Shown: positions 17,151 through 25,997, counted from the stretch's first letter. The stretch: 64,000 nt of DNA from Flaviflagellibacter deserti (GCF_042652085.1 NZ_JBHSJF010000006.1:1658528-1722527), one strand, 5' to 3'. The notes: generated from the sequence alone by a model not told the origin. Numbers and translations are program-made.

Positions 17151-17600
17151 ATGCCGGAACGGAGATTGGCTCTCGTTCCTGCCTGTACGGACGATCTAGA
17201 ACGGCTTCTGCCTCTCGCGCGCGCCTTCGATGACGAAGACGGCCATCCGCTCTCCGACCCAGGTGCCCGAGCCCTCGGCCAATTGCTCGGCGATCCTGCG
17301 CTCGGAGCGGCCTTCCTGATAAGGCGGGAGACCGAAACCGTCGGCTATGCGGTTCTCTGCTTCGGCTATTGATAGAATGGGGGGCCCGGGAGGCGTTTGT
17401 CGACGACTTCTACATCCGGCCAGACCATCGAAATTCGGGCTTCCGCGAGACCGCTTTGCGGCTGCTCGGGGGAAAGCGCCAAGGCCTATGACATCAGGGC
17501 GCTCCATCTTGAAGTGATGCCCGGGAATCCGGCCAAACGACTCCACGAACGCAACGACTTCGTCGATCGCAGCAGCAGGTTGATGACACGAAGACCATGA
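17151..17600 (+). pseudogene. Frameshifted GNAT-family acetyltransferase
   Basis: Three consecutive frames together spell one GNAT protein of about 150 residues. The first runs from ATG 17151 to LCFGY and a TGA at 17370-17372. The second resumes as SIEWGAREAFVDDFYIRPDH and stops after a five-G run near 17470. The third continues as AKAYDIRALHLEVMPGNPAK to a TGA at 17600. One missing base near 17369 and one extra G near 17470 would restore the frame. It is either a decaying gene or carries two sequencing errors. The region between DDFYIRPDH and the end holds the acetyl-CoA-binding part. Confidence 0.8.
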
Positions 17601-17613
17601 CAGTGCGCTAAGC

Positions 17614-17642
17614 GTTGACTTGGCCCTGCCCCATCGTCTAGA
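17614..17642 (+). promoter_or_regulatory. Housekeeping-type promoter upstream of rpsD
   Basis: TTGACT (17614-17619) and TCTAGA (17637-17642) are separated by 17 bases. The predicted start near 17649 lies directly before a GC hairpin at 17654-17672. It is the best promoter candidate for the ribosomal protein gene at 17786. Confidence 0.5.
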
Positions 17643-17653
17643 AGCAGCGCCGT

Positions 17654-17678
17654 GCGGGCCGTTTTGGCCCGCGCTTTG
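17654..17678 (+). terminator. Terminator-like hairpin in the rpsD leader
   Basis: A 7-bp perfect stem GCGGGCC/GGCCCGC with loop GTTTT is followed by a T-rich tail (GCTTTGTTTTG). It could end the acetyltransferase remnant transcript, or form a stable 5' hairpin or attenuator in the rpsD leader. Confidence 0.5.
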
Positions 17679-17785
17679 TTTTGTACGCACCCGTGGCCTG
17701 GGCGTCTTTGTCCAAGAGCCTGTCGGCCTCCGAGAGGAGGTGACCAGGAGGGCGCGTCTTCCACTCGCATTCGAGGGAACGCGAT

Positions 17786-18403
17786 ATGTCGAAGCGTCAC
17801 GAGTCCAAGCATAAGATCGACCGCCGTCTTGGCGTCAACATTTTTGGCCGGCCGAAGAGCCCGGTCAACAAGCGCGAATACGGCCCGGGGCAGCACGGCC
17901 AGCGCCGCAAGGGCAAGATGTCCGACTTTGGCACGCAGCTGCGTGCCAAGCAGAAGCTGAAGGGCTCCTACGGCGACATCACCGAGAAGCAGTTCAAGCG
18001 CATCTACACCGAAGCCTCGCGCATGAAGGGCGACACCTCGGCCAACCTGATCGGCCTGCTTGAGTCGCGTCTCGACGCCGTCGTCTACCGTGCCAAGTTC
18101 GTCCCGACGATCTTCGCCGCCCGCCAGTTCGTCAACCACGGCCACGTGAAGGTCAACGGCCGCCGCGTGAACATCGGCTCCTATCGCCTGAAGGCCGGCG
18201 ATGTCGTTGAGCTGAAGGAAAGCTCGCGTCAGCTGACGATCGTGCTCGAGGCCGCCGGTCTCGCCGAGCGCGACGTGCCGGATTACATCCAGGTAGATCA
18301 CGGCAAGGGTGTTGCAAGCTTCACCCGCGTTCCGACGCTGAGCGAAGTACCCTACCCGGTCCAGCAGGAACCGAACCTCGTCGTCGAGTTCTATTCGCGC
18401 TAA
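17786..18403 (+). CDS. rpsD: 30S ribosomal protein S4
   Basis: This 205-aa protein is a clear S4, with the N-terminal MSKRHESKHKIDRRLG, the YGPGQHG box and an S4 RNA-binding domain at about 95-155 (LDAVVYRAKF, NHGHVKVNGRRVNIGSYRLK). It starts assembly of the small subunit body by binding 16S rRNA. It is monocistronic here, as in other alphaproteobacteria, and ends at a strong terminator. Codon use is highly biased, as expected for an abundant protein. Confidence 0.98.
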   Translation: MSKRHESKHKIDRRLGVNIFGRPKSPVNKREYGPGQHGQRRKGKMSDFGTQLRAKQKLKGSYGDITEKQFKRIYTEASRMKGDTSANLIGLLESRLDAVVYRAKFVPTIFAARQFVNHGHVKVNGRRVNIGSYRLKAGDVVELKESSRQLTIVLEAAGLAERDVPDYIQVDHGKGVASFTRVPTLSEVPYPVQQEPNLVVEFYSR

Positions 18404-18424
18404 GATCAACATCCCTGAGAATCG

Positions 18425-18456
18425 AAAGGCCGTCCTTCGGGGCGGCCTTTTTGTTT
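18425..18456 (+). terminator. Rho-independent terminator of rpsD
   Basis: The stem AAAGGCCGTCC with GGGCGGCCTTT and a TTCG tetraloop is followed by a T-run about 20 bases after the rpsD stop. Confidence 0.9.
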
Positions 18457-18570
18457 TCAACAGCACAACGGGGCGTTGCCTTACTCACGTCTTGATTGCA
18501 CGGCCTGTGGCGGGTTCAACTAGTTCCAAACAACAGTAGTATCGTGCCGACGCAACAGAAAGAAGCTTCC

Positions 18571-19176
18571 ATGCTGAAGGAATGCGAACCTTCCGCATAC
18601 TTCCCTGCAGATCGTGAAGCACCTCGCGAGACCAGTTTTGTCGGAATTTTCGATTGGGATCACCCCGCCGACTTGGTCGTTACCTCTCCGGGCGTCGCCA
18701 AGATTTTCTCGCTATCTCCAGAACGCGCCGCTCGCGGCCTGCCTGTCGCGGAATTCCTAAAGCGAATTCATGCCGACGACTTGCCGAGCTTCACCGCGGA
18801 ACTGGAACGGACCCTCGCCGTGGGCGGAGATTTCTGGGCTGAGTATCGCGTCGTACTCGAGGATGGCACCACGAAGCGCGTGCTTGGACGCGGCCGATGG
18901 GATAAGGAAACCGGACACTTCCCTGGAGCGATCGTTCTGCTGGATGACGGCCGGCCGCGACGCGAGTGGGGGCCGCGCTGCCACAAGTTGGCACCGCGCG
19001 AGCTCGAATCGCTGCACTGGTGCAGCCGAGGCAAGACGAATTGGGAGATTGGCCAGATCCTCGGGATTTCCGAGAGGACCGTCGAGCATCACATCTCGTC
19101 GGCGGCACGCAAGCTGCAATGCAGCACGCGCGCCCAAGCCGTCGCACAGGCCATTCGCGAACAGCTCATCGATTAA
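18571..19176 (+). CDS. PAS-domain LuxR-family regulator
   Basis: This 201-aa protein has an N-terminal PAS fold (about residues 20-125, with SPGVAKIFSLSPE and the YRVVLEDGTTKRVLGRGRW strand pair) and a C-terminal LuxR/GerE helix-turn-helix (about 140-195, NWEIGQILGISERTVEHHIS). It probably senses a small ligand or redox cue and binds DNA. The ATG at 18571 is used; an in-frame GTG at 18544 is an alternative. It is a single gene convergent with grxD. Target genes are unknown. Confidence 0.85.
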   Translation: MLKECEPSAYFPADREAPRETSFVGIFDWDHPADLVVTSPGVAKIFSLSPERAARGLPVAEFLKRIHADDLPSFTAELERTLAVGGDFWAEYRVVLEDGTTKRVLGRGRWDKETGHFPGAIVLLDDGRPRREWGPRCHKLAPRELESLHWCSRGKTNWEIGQILGISERTVEHHISSAARKLQCSTRAQAVAQAIREQLID

Positions 19177-19178
19177 AA

Positions 19179-19206
19179 GAGGTCAGGTTTGGGCCTGACC
19201 TCCTTG
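19179..19206. terminator. Bidirectional terminator-like hairpin between convergent genes
   Basis: A 9-bp stem GAGGTCAGG/CCTGACCTC with a six-base loop lies between the convergent regulator and grxD genes. It is flanked by an A-run on the left and a weak T-rich tail on the right. Confidence 0.6.
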
Positions 19207-19215
19207 AACGCCTGC

Positions 19216-19551
19216 TCAGCTGGCCTGCTTGACCGCGAGGCCCTTGCCGCTGAGAAATTCCTGCAGTTCTCCAGCCTGGAACATCTCACGGACGATGTCG
19301 CAACCGCCGACGAATTCGCCCTTCACGTAGAGCTGCGGGATGGTCGGCCAGTTGGTGTACTGCTTGATGGCGTCGCGGAGGCCGTCGCCTTCGAGGACGT
19401 TCACGTCCTTATACGGCACGCCGACATATTCCAGGATCTGGACGACCTGGCCGGAAAAGCCGCACATCGGGAACTGCTTCGTGCCCTTCATGAAGAGCAC
19501 GACATCGTTCGACTTCACGGTCTCGTCGATAAACTGCTGCGTGTCGGACAT
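19216..19551 (-). CDS. grxD: Monothiol glutaredoxin, Grx4/GrxD type
   Basis: This 111-aa glutaredoxin has the monothiol active site CGFS (PMCGFSGQ) and the glutathione-binding WPTIPQLYVKGEFVGGCDI. Such proteins bind and deliver [2Fe-2S] clusters, usually with BolA partners. The bolA gene is directly upstream on the same strand after 76 bases, which supports that role. Confidence 0.96.
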   Translation of the reverse strand: MSDTQQFIDETVKSNDVVLFMKGTKQFPMCGFSGQVVQILEYVGVPYKDVNVLEGDGLRDAIKQYTNWPTIPQLYVKGEFVGGCDIVREMFQAGELQEFLSGKGLAVKQAS

Positions 19552-19627
19552 TCGAGAAATCCTGTTTCACTGACCGTCAGGTAAGTATGCCACCCCGAGA
19601 GCGTCAACCCTGCGCGCGCAACTCTGC

Positions 19628-19864
19628 TCAGCTATTGGGCGCGGAGGTCTGTAAAGCGAGCGCGTGCAGCACGCCACCCATGCGGCCCTGGAGCGCCGAG
19701 TAGACCATCTGGTGCTGTTGGACGCGGCTCTTGCCGCGGAAGCTCTCCGAGACGACGGTCGCGGAGTAATGGTCGCCGTCGCCGGCGAGGTCCTTGATCG
19801 TCACCTCGGCGTCCGGCAGGGCGTCCTTGATCATCCGCTCGATATCGGCGGCTTGCATCGGCAT
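19628..19864 (-). CDS. bolA: BolA-family protein
   Basis: This 78-aa protein has the BolA fold, with the invariant histidine in the SRVQQHQMVYSAL region and a variable loop containing His in DGDHYSATVV. BolA proteins form [2Fe-2S]-bridged heterodimers with CGFS glutaredoxins. It sits between purL and grxD, a conserved order in rhizobia; purL ends three bases before its ATG. Confidence 0.93.
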   Translation of the reverse strand: MPMQAADIERMIKDALPDAEVTIKDLAGDGDHYSATVVSESFRGKSRVQQHQMVYSALQGRMGGVLHALALQTSAPNS

Positions 19865-19867
19865 TGG

Positions 19868-22087
19868 TCAGTTCTCCGAAACGTCGAGCGCGCCGGACAT
19901 ATAGGCCGGCAGCCAGCTCTCGTGAGCATGTTCAAGATCCGAGACCGGGATGGACTCGCCGTCCGGCAACGTCAGGGCATTACCACCGGTCGAGCCAATG
20001 CAAAGCGCCGGAACGCCGGCAGCGGCGGCATCAGACAGGACCTTCTCCGGATCGTCGGTGGTCAGAACGTAACGCGCTTGGTCCTCGCCGAACAGCGCGG
20101 CATGTGCGGGGATACCCTCCGGCAGCGCGCTTATGAGGGCGCCGATCTTGCCCGAGATCGCCATTTCGGCGAGCGCGATCGCGAGACCGCCGTCCGAGAG
20201 GTCGTGAACCGCGGTCGCCTTGCCGTGCGCGATAAGACCACGGACGAAATTGCCGTTGCGGCGCTCCGTCTCGAGATCGACCGGCGGAGGAGCCCCGTCC
20301 TCACGCTGATGGATGACCGCGCGATAGGTCGAGGCGCCGAGCCAGCCGGTCGTCTCGCCGATAAGGATGATCGGCTCGCCGGCATCCTTGAACGCGAGCG
20401 TGGCGCTCTTCGCGACATCGTCGACGACGCCGACGCCACCGATGGTCGGCGTCGGCAGGATCCCCCTGCCCTGCGTCTCGTTGTAGAGCGAGACATTGCC
20501 CGACACGATCGGGAAATCGAGCGCGACGCACGCCTCCGAAATGCCCTTCAAGCAGCCGACGAACTGGCCCATGATCTCGGGACGCTCGGGATTGCCGAAG
20601 TTCAGATTGTCGGTGATCGCCAGCGGACGGCCGCCGACCGCCGTGATGTTGCGCCAGGCCTCGGCCACCGCCTGCTTGCCGCCCTCGATCGGATCGTTCT
20701 CGCAATAGCGCGGGGTGACGTCGCAGGTGATCGCCAGTCCCTTCGGGCCATCCTCGATGCGCACGACGGCCGCGTCGCCGCCGGGGCGCTGCACTGTGTT
20801 GCCGAGGATGAGGTGGTCGTACTGCTCGAAGACCCAGCGCTTGGAGCAGAGGTCGGGCGAGCCGAGCAGCGTCAGCAGCGCCTTGCCGAGCGAGGCCGGA
20901 GCCGGGACGTCGGAGGCGGCGATGACCGGCGCCTTCGGAGTCGGCACCCAGGGACGATCGTAGAGCGGCGCTTCGTCGCCGAGTTCCTTGATCGGCAGGA
21001 CGGCCATTTCCTCGCCGCCATGCTTCACCCGGAACTTGAGGTCGTTCGTGGTGTAGCCGACGATTGCGAAATCGAGGCCCCATTTGGTGAAGATCGCCTT
21101 GGCGTCTTCCTCGCGGGCCGGATCGAGCACCATGAGCATGCGCTCCTGGCTTTCCGATAGCATCATTTCATAGGCGGACATCGCCGCCTCGCGGGTCGGC
21201 ACGCTGTCGAGATCGAGCTCGACGCCGAGATCGCCCTTGGCGCCCATCTCGACGGCCGAACAGGTGAGACCGGCGGCGCCCATGTCCTGAATGGCGATGA
21301 CGGAGCCCGAAGCCATCAATTCGAGGCAGGCTTCGAGAAGGAGCTTCTCGGCGAAGGGATCGCCGACCTGAACCGTTGGCCGCTTCTCCTCCGAGCCCTC
21401 GTCGAACTCGGCCGAAGCCATCGTCGCGCCGTGGATACCGTCGCGGCCGGTCTTGGAGCCGAGATAGACGATCGGATTTCCGACGCCGGTCGCGGCCGCA
21501 TAGAAGATCTGGTCGGAACGGCAGATGCCGACCGCCATCGCGTTGACGAGGATGTTGCCGTCATAGCGGGTGTGAAAGCCGAACTGGCCGCCGACCGTCG
21601 GCACGCCAAAGGCATTGCCGTAATGGCCGATGCCGGCGACGACGCCGGAGATAAGATGACGCGTGCGCGGGTGCTTCGGATCGCCGAAGCGAAGCGCATT
21701 GAGCGCCGCGATCGGTCGGGCACCCATGGTGAAGACGTCGCGGAGAATACCGCCGCAGCCGGTCGCCGCGCCCTGATAGGGCTCGATGAAACTCGGATGG
21801 TTGTGGCTCTCCATCTTGAAGACCACCGCCATGCCGTCGCCGATATCGATGACGCCGGCGTTCTCGCCCGGTCCCTGAATGACCCAGGGCGCCTTGGTCG
21901 GCAGACCTTTCAGATGGATGCGCGAGGATTTGTACGAGCAGTGCTCGTTCCACATCGCCGAGAAAATGCCGAGCTCGGTCAGCGTCGGCTCGCGGCCGAT
22001 CAGATCCAGGATGCGCTGATACTCGTCCGGCTTCAGCCCGTGCTGGGCGACGAGTTCGGGCGTGATCGGAATCTGGTTGGCGATCAT
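19868..22087 (-). CDS. purL: Phosphoribosylformylglycinamidine synthase, subunit PurL
   Basis: This 739-aa small-type PurL converts FGAR to FGAM with ammonia supplied by PurQ through PurS. Conserved blocks include SYKSSRIHLKGLPT, ESHNHPSFIEPYQGAATG and the ATP-binding HDLSDGGLA. The length is normal for the PurLQS system. Its partners purS and purQ lie 1.6 kb upstream, separated from it by a TadG-like gene on the opposite strand. It is followed by bolA and grxD. Confidence 0.98.
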   Translation of the reverse strand: MIANQIPITPELVAQHGLKPDEYQRILDLIGREPTLTELGIFSAMWNEHCSYKSSRIHLKGLPTKAPWVIQGPGENAGVIDIGDGMAVVFKMESHNHPSFIEPYQGAATGCGGILRDVFTMGARPIAALNALRFGDPKHPRTRHLISGVVAGIGHYGNAFGVPTVGGQFGFHTRYDGNILVNAMAVGICRSDQIFYAAATGVGNPIVYLGSKTGRDGIHGATMASAEFDEGSEEKRPTVQVGDPFAEKLLLEACLELMASGSVIAIQDMGAAGLTCSAVEMGAKGDLGVELDLDSVPTREAAMSAYEMMLSESQERMLMVLDPAREEDAKAIFTKWGLDFAIVGYTTNDLKFRVKHGGEEMAVLPIKELGDEAPLYDRPWVPTPKAPVIAASDVPAPASLGKALLTLLGSPDLCSKRWVFEQYDHLILGNTVQRPGGDAAVVRIEDGPKGLAITCDVTPRYCENDPIEGGKQAVAEAWRNITAVGGRPLAITDNLNFGNPERPEIMGQFVGCLKGISEACVALDFPIVSGNVSLYNETQGRGILPTPTIGGVGVVDDVAKSATLAFKDAGEPIILIGETTGWLGASTYRAVIHQREDGAPPPVDLETERRNGNFVRGLIAHGKATAVHDLSDGGLAIALAEMAISGKIGALISALPEGIPAHAALFGEDQARYVLTTDDPEKVLSDAAAAGVPALCIGSTGGNALTLPDGESIPVSDLEHAHESWLPAYMSGALDVSEN

Positions 22088-22174
22088 CGGAATCCTGCGG
22101 AAGGAGAAGGTGCGGAGGGAATAGCCTCCCGCCGCCTATGTGGCAACGCAAAGCCTGTGCCGCCAGTCGTTTCG

Positions 22175-22189
22175 TTAACCCACCGTTAG
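22175..22189 (+). promoter_or_regulatory. CtrA-like box before the TadG-like gene
   Basis: The 15-mer TTAACCCACCGTTAG fits TTAA-N7-TTAA with one mismatch at its end. It is identical to a 15-mer at 63519-63533 before the flagellin gene. A 12-base palindrome CTAAAATTTTAG follows at 22216-22227. CtrA control of pilus genes is known in Caulobacter; here it is inferred. Confidence 0.5.
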
Positions 22190-22293
22190 GGCCGTTCGAC
22201 GGTCCGGGCATTTGTCTAAAATTTTAGGCAACTCGTTCAGGTCCCGTGGATGATGCGCGCGTACAGAGTGGTCGAGACATGGAGTTTTCGGTC

Positions 22294-23670
22294 ATGGACT
22301 TCCTTCGCCGGTTCCGGGATGAGACCTCGGGCAACATCCTGATCATGTTCGCCCTGATGCTGCTGCCAATCTTGAGCGTGGTCGGCGCCGCCGTTGACTA
22401 CACTGTGAAGGCCCAGGAAGCGACACGCCTGCAGACGGCACTCGACAACGTAGTTCTGGCGCTGGCGCACGAGCCGATGGCGAAGGACGACGCCGAATTG
22501 AATGCCCTCAAGGTGAAGGTGAACAAGTTCCTGTCTGACAACTACAAGACGCCGTCTGGAGCGTCACCAACGGTGACCAAGATCACCCGTGAGAGGGGTT
22601 CTTTCTCCATCGAGGCCTCAGCGACGATCGATACGAGCTTCATGAAGGTCGCGGACATCAAGACCATGGACATCTCAGTCTCAAGCACGGCGGTCTGGGG
22701 CTCGAGTAAGGTAGAGGTCGTGATGGCACTCGACAACACCGGCTCGATGGCCAGCAGCAACAAGATGACGGAGCTCAAGAAGGCCGCGAAGAACATGATC
22801 GATATCCTCGCGGCCAGCGCCTACGAGGACGGCGCGGTGAAGATCGGAATCGTTCCGTTCGCCACCAGCGTGCGTGTTCCCACGACCACCACATACAAGG
22901 CCGCCGATTGGATTCGTTTCGATCAGTTCCGCGTCTGCAGTTACAGGAACGGGCGCGAGGACAAATGCTGGTTTGAGTCGCACCCGGACAAGTTCAAGAA
23001 ATCGAATTGGCAGGGCTGCATACTTGATCGCGACCAAAGCTATCAGAGCGATTCCAACTACGCCTATGACGTGATGGACATCATCAACCCGACAGCGGCC
23101 GCAGCCAGTCATCACGGCTATGATACGGCGGATACCACGACTCTATATCCGGCGGTCCAATCTTGCCCGCCATCCGAAAGTGCTCTGAAGACCGTGGTCC
23201 CCCTCACGACTGATTTTGCTGGCTTAAAGACCGCGATCGATGAGATGACGCCAGCCGGCAACACTAATGTCACGATCGGCGTGGTGTGGGCGCAAGCGTT
23301 GCTCTCGTCGGCAAAACCTTTCGATCAAGGCGTACCGCCGGGAACGGAGGGAGTTCAGAAGATCATGATTGTCCTGACGGATGGCGAGAACACTCGAAAC
23401 CGCTTTACCGACGACAATGATGACTCAAACGAGAAAGCAGAGAAGATCGATGCTCGCACCAAACTCGCGTGTCAGAACGCCAAAACGTTCGGCACGGTTT
23501 TCACCGTTCGCGTTATCGACGGCAATCAAGGGCTGCTGAAAGACTGCGCAACCGGCACGACCGATGCCGAGAAGTCGCAATATTACAGCAACGTCACCAA
23601 TTCAGCGCAGCTGACGAAGGTATTCCAAGGCATCGCCAACGAGATCAACAAGCTGCGCCTCGGCAGTTAA
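22294..23670 (+). CDS. TadG-like pilus-assembly protein with von Willebrand factor A domain
   Basis: This 458-aa protein has an N-terminal Tad-type segment (SGNILIMFALMLLPILSVVG) that anchors it in the inner membrane. A periplasmic vWA domain follows from about residue 140, with the metal site DNTGSM and LTDGEN. Such proteins are minor pilins or assembly factors of Flp/Tad pili. I chose the ATG at 22294 because GGAG lies nine bases before it; ATG 22279 and GTG 22246 are alternatives. No other tad genes are nearby. It stands opposite to and between purL and purQ. Confidence 0.85.
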   Translation: MDFLRRFRDETSGNILIMFALMLLPILSVVGAAVDYTVKAQEATRLQTALDNVVLALAHEPMAKDDAELNALKVKVNKFLSDNYKTPSGASPTVTKITRERGSFSIEASATIDTSFMKVADIKTMDISVSSTAVWGSSKVEVVMALDNTGSMASSNKMTELKKAAKNMIDILAASAYEDGAVKIGIVPFATSVRVPTTTTYKAADWIRFDQFRVCSYRNGREDKCWFESHPDKFKKSNWQGCILDRDQSYQSDSNYAYDVMDIINPTAAAASHHGYDTADTTTLYPAVQSCPPSESALKTVVPLTTDFAGLKTAIDEMTPAGNTNVTIGVVWAQALLSSAKPFDQGVPPGTEGVQKIMIVLTDGENTRNRFTDDNDDSNEKAEKIDARTKLACQNAKTFGTVFTVRVIDGNQGLLKDCATGTTDAEKSQYYSNVTNSAQLTKVFQGIANEINKLRLGS

Positions 23671-23681
23671 CCATCGCCCGA

Positions 23682-24377
23682 TCAGGCGGCGCGCGCGCCG
23701 CCTGCGATGCTGGTGAAGAGGCCGAGACCGTCTGTGCCGCCAACGAGCGGGTCGATCAGGTTCTCGGGGTGCGGCATCATTCCGAGGACATTCAGCTTCT
23801 CAGAATAGACGCCGGCGATCGCGTTCATCGAGCCGTTTGGGCTTCCTTCGAGATGATTGCCCGAGGCGTCGCAGTAGCGGAACGCGACGAGGCCCTCGCC
23901 TTCGATGCGCGCCAGGGTCTCCGGGTCGGCGAGATAATTGCCGTCGCCGTGAGCCACCGCGACCTCGACCACCTGACCCTGCCTATAGTCGCGCGTGAAC
24001 GGCGTCCCGACCCGCTCGACCTTCAGATGCTGCATCCGGCAGACGAATTTCAGATGCGAATTGCGCAGCAGCGCACCGGGCAGAAGACCTGATTCCACAA
24101 GGATCTGGAAGCCGTTGCATATGCCCAGCACGAGGCCGCCGCGGTTGGCATGCGCCCTCACCGCTTCCATGACCGGCGAGCGCGCCGCGATCGCGCCGCA
24201 GCGAAGATAGTCGCCATAGGAGAAACCGCCCGGCAGGACGACGATATCGGTGCCGTCCGGGAGCGCCGTCTCGCCGTGCCAGATGATTTCGGACTCGCGA
24301 CCGGTCGCGGCCTTCAGCGCACGGGCAGCGTCGCGCTCGCGGTTGGAGCCCGGGAAGAGGATGACGGCAGATTTCAA
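23682..24377 (-). CDS. purQ: Phosphoribosylformylglycinamidine synthase, glutaminase subunit PurQ
   Basis: This 231-aa class I glutamine amidotransferase supplies ammonia to PurL. The nucleophile Cys is in GICNGFQ, and the His-Glu pair is in MPHPEN near the C-terminus. The start is TTG at 24377, which overlaps the purS stop as TTGA and gives the family N-terminus KSAVILFPGSNRE; a longer frame upstream has no conserved residues. It is cotranscribed with purC and purS. Confidence 0.96.
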   Translation of the reverse strand: MKSAVILFPGSNRERDAARALKAATGRESEIIWHGETALPDGTDIVVLPGGFSYGDYLRCGAIAARSPVMEAVRAHANRGGLVLGICNGFQILVESGLLPGALLRNSHLKFVCRMQHLKVERVGTPFTRDYRQGQVVEVAVAHGDGNYLADPETLARIEGEGLVAFRYCDASGNHLEGSPNGSMNAIAGVYSEKLNVLGMMPHPENLIDPLVGGTDGLGLFTSIAGGARAA

Positions 24378-24616
24378 CCCGCGATCTCCACCCGGTAGCT
24401 CTCGATCACCGTGTTGGCGAGGAGCTTCTCGCACATCGCCTTGATGTCGGCTTCTGCCTTGGCCTTGTCCTCGCCGGCCACTTCGAGATCGAACACCTTG
24501 CCCTGGCGGACGCTCTCGACGCCGTCGAACCCGAGCGATCGAAGCGAGCCTTCGATCGCCTTGCCCTGCGGGTCGAGAACGCTCGTCTTCAGCGTGACGG
24601 TAACACGAGCCTTCAT
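24374..24616 (-). CDS. purS: Phosphoribosylformylglycinamidine synthase, subunit PurS
   Basis: This 80-aa small subunit bridges PurL and PurQ in the FGAM synthase complex. The family patterns VTLKTSVLDPQGKAIEGSL and VRQGKVFDLEV are visible. It lies three bases after purC and overlaps purQ by four bases. Confidence 0.97.
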   Translation of the reverse strand: MKARVTVTLKTSVLDPQGKAIEGSLRSLGFDGVESVRQGKVFDLEVAGEDKAKAEADIKAMCEKLLANTVIESYRVEIAG

Positions 24617-24619
24617 CGA

Positions 24620-25390
24620 TCAGCCCTTGACGAGGGTCGGGCCGCTCTTCGCGACCGGGTTATCGCTTTCGGACAGGATTCCGAGACGCTTGGCGACTTC
24701 GCTATAGGCCTCAACGAGGCCGCCGAGATCGCGGCGGAAGCGATCCTTGTCCATCTTCTCGTTGGTCTTCATGTCCCAGAGACGGCATGAGTCCGGGCTG
24801 ATCTCGTCGGCGACGACGATACGGACCATCTCGTTCTCCCAGAGGCGGCCGCATTCCATCTTGAAGTCGACGAGGCGGATGCCGGCGCCGAGGAACAGGC
24901 CCGACAGGAAGTCGTTGACGCGGATCGCCAGCGACATGATGTCGTCGATCTCCTGCGGAGCGGCCCAGCCGAAGGCCGTGACATGCTCTTCCGAGACCAT
25001 CGGGTCACCGAGCGCGTCGTTCTTGTAATAGAACTCGATGATCGAGCGCGGCAGCTGGGTGCCCTCCTCGATGCCGAGGCGAGTCGACAGCGAGCCGGCG
25101 GCAACGTTGCGGACGACGATCTCAAGCGGGATGATCTCGACTTCGCGGATCAATTGCTCGCGCATGTTGAGGCGGCGCAGGAAGTGCGTCGGCACCCCGA
25201 TATCGTTCAGATTCTGGAAGATATATTCCGAAATCCGGTTGTTCAGCACGCCCTTACCGTCGATCACTTCGTGTTTCTTGGCATTGAAGGCAGTGGCATC
25301 GTCCTTGAAGTGCTGGACAAGCGTTCCCGGCTCCGGACCCTCATAGAGGATCTTCGCCTTGCCCTCATAAATGCGACGGCGGCGGTTCAT
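24620..25390 (-). CDS. purC: SAICAR synthetase PurC
   Basis: This 256-aa enzyme joins CAIR and aspartate to form SAICAR with ATP. Signatures include YEGKAKILYEG near the N-terminus and LVDFKMECGR with DEISPDSCRLWD in the active site. It is the first gene of the purC-purS-purQ unit. The 237-base gap upstream, shared with the divergent zeta gene, should hold the promoters of both. Confidence 0.97.
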   Translation of the reverse strand: MNRRRRIYEGKAKILYEGPEPGTLVQHFKDDATAFNAKKHEVIDGKGVLNNRISEYIFQNLNDIGVPTHFLRRLNMREQLIREVEIIPLEIVVRNVAAGSLSTRLGIEEGTQLPRSIIEFYYKNDALGDPMVSEEHVTAFGWAAPQEIDDIMSLAIRVNDFLSGLFLGAGIRLVDFKMECGRLWENEMVRIVVADEISPDSCRLWDMKTNEKMDKDRFRRDLGGLVEAYSEVAKRLGILSESDNPVAKSGPTLVKG

Positions 25391-25571
25391 CGGCAGATAC
25401 CGTTTCTCGAGAAATCCAACGGCCGGACTCCGAACTGAGCCGCGGGCGGCGCGGCAGGCGAGAGCCGAATCGGTATCATCGGCTGCGTCCGCCCGGCGCG
25501 CGGACCGAAACTATCCGATCACGTCTCGCCTTACAACGCGCGCGGTTCTGTCATCGTGACCGGCTATGCCG

Positions 25572-25600
25572 TTGATTTGACATCGGGCGGGAGATATTCA
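25572..25600 (+). promoter_or_regulatory. Housekeeping-type promoter for the zeta-protein gene
   Basis: TTGATT (25572-25577) and TATTCA (25595-25600) with a 17-base spacer lie 28 bases before the start at 25628. The rest of the 25391-25627 gap shows no gene. Confidence 0.5.
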
Positions 25601-25627
25601 ACCCACAGAGACAGAGGAGACGCATGA

Positions 25628-25951
25628 ATGACGACGTTCGACGAACGCGAAGCCGCCTTTGAGCGCAAATTCGTGCTCGATGAGGAGCAGGCCTTCCGCG
25701 CCGTGGCACGCCGCAACCGTCTTCTCGGCGAATGGGTTGCGCAAAAGCTCGGCAAGACCGGGGATGACGCGGTGACCTATGCCAGGAGCGTCGTTCAGGC
25801 TGACCTCGCCGAAGCCGGACACGAGGATGTGTTTCGCAAGGTGCGCGCCGACCTCGATGCCGCGGGCATCGATGTGTCGGACGCCGAGCTTCGGCATCTG
25901 ATGGGCGAACTGCTCGGCCAGGCGTCGGTCGAGATCGCCGAAGGGCTCTAA
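25628..25951 (+). CDS. F1-ATPase inhibitor zeta-type protein (DUF1476)
   Basis: This 107-aa all-helical protein starts with the family motif FDEREAAFERKFVLDEEQAF. In alphaproteobacteria such as Paracoccus this family (zeta subunit) blocks ATP hydrolysis by F1FO-ATP synthase through its N-terminal segment. It is divergent from purC, as in related genomes. The assignment is by family; inhibitor activity varies between species. Confidence 0.92.
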   Translation: MTTFDEREAAFERKFVLDEEQAFRAVARRNRLLGEWVAQKLGKTGDDAVTYARSVVQADLAEAGHEDVFRKVRADLDAAGIDVSDAELRHLMGELLGQASVEIAEGL

Positions 25952-25997
25952 GGTCAACCGACCAAACTGCCAGCTTTTAAGGGCTTTCGCTGTCGCG

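Noticed and set aside
19664..21160. A 498-codon plus-strand frame opposite purL and bolA
   Set aside because: purL and bolA are complete on the minus strand; the frame has no recognisable domain.
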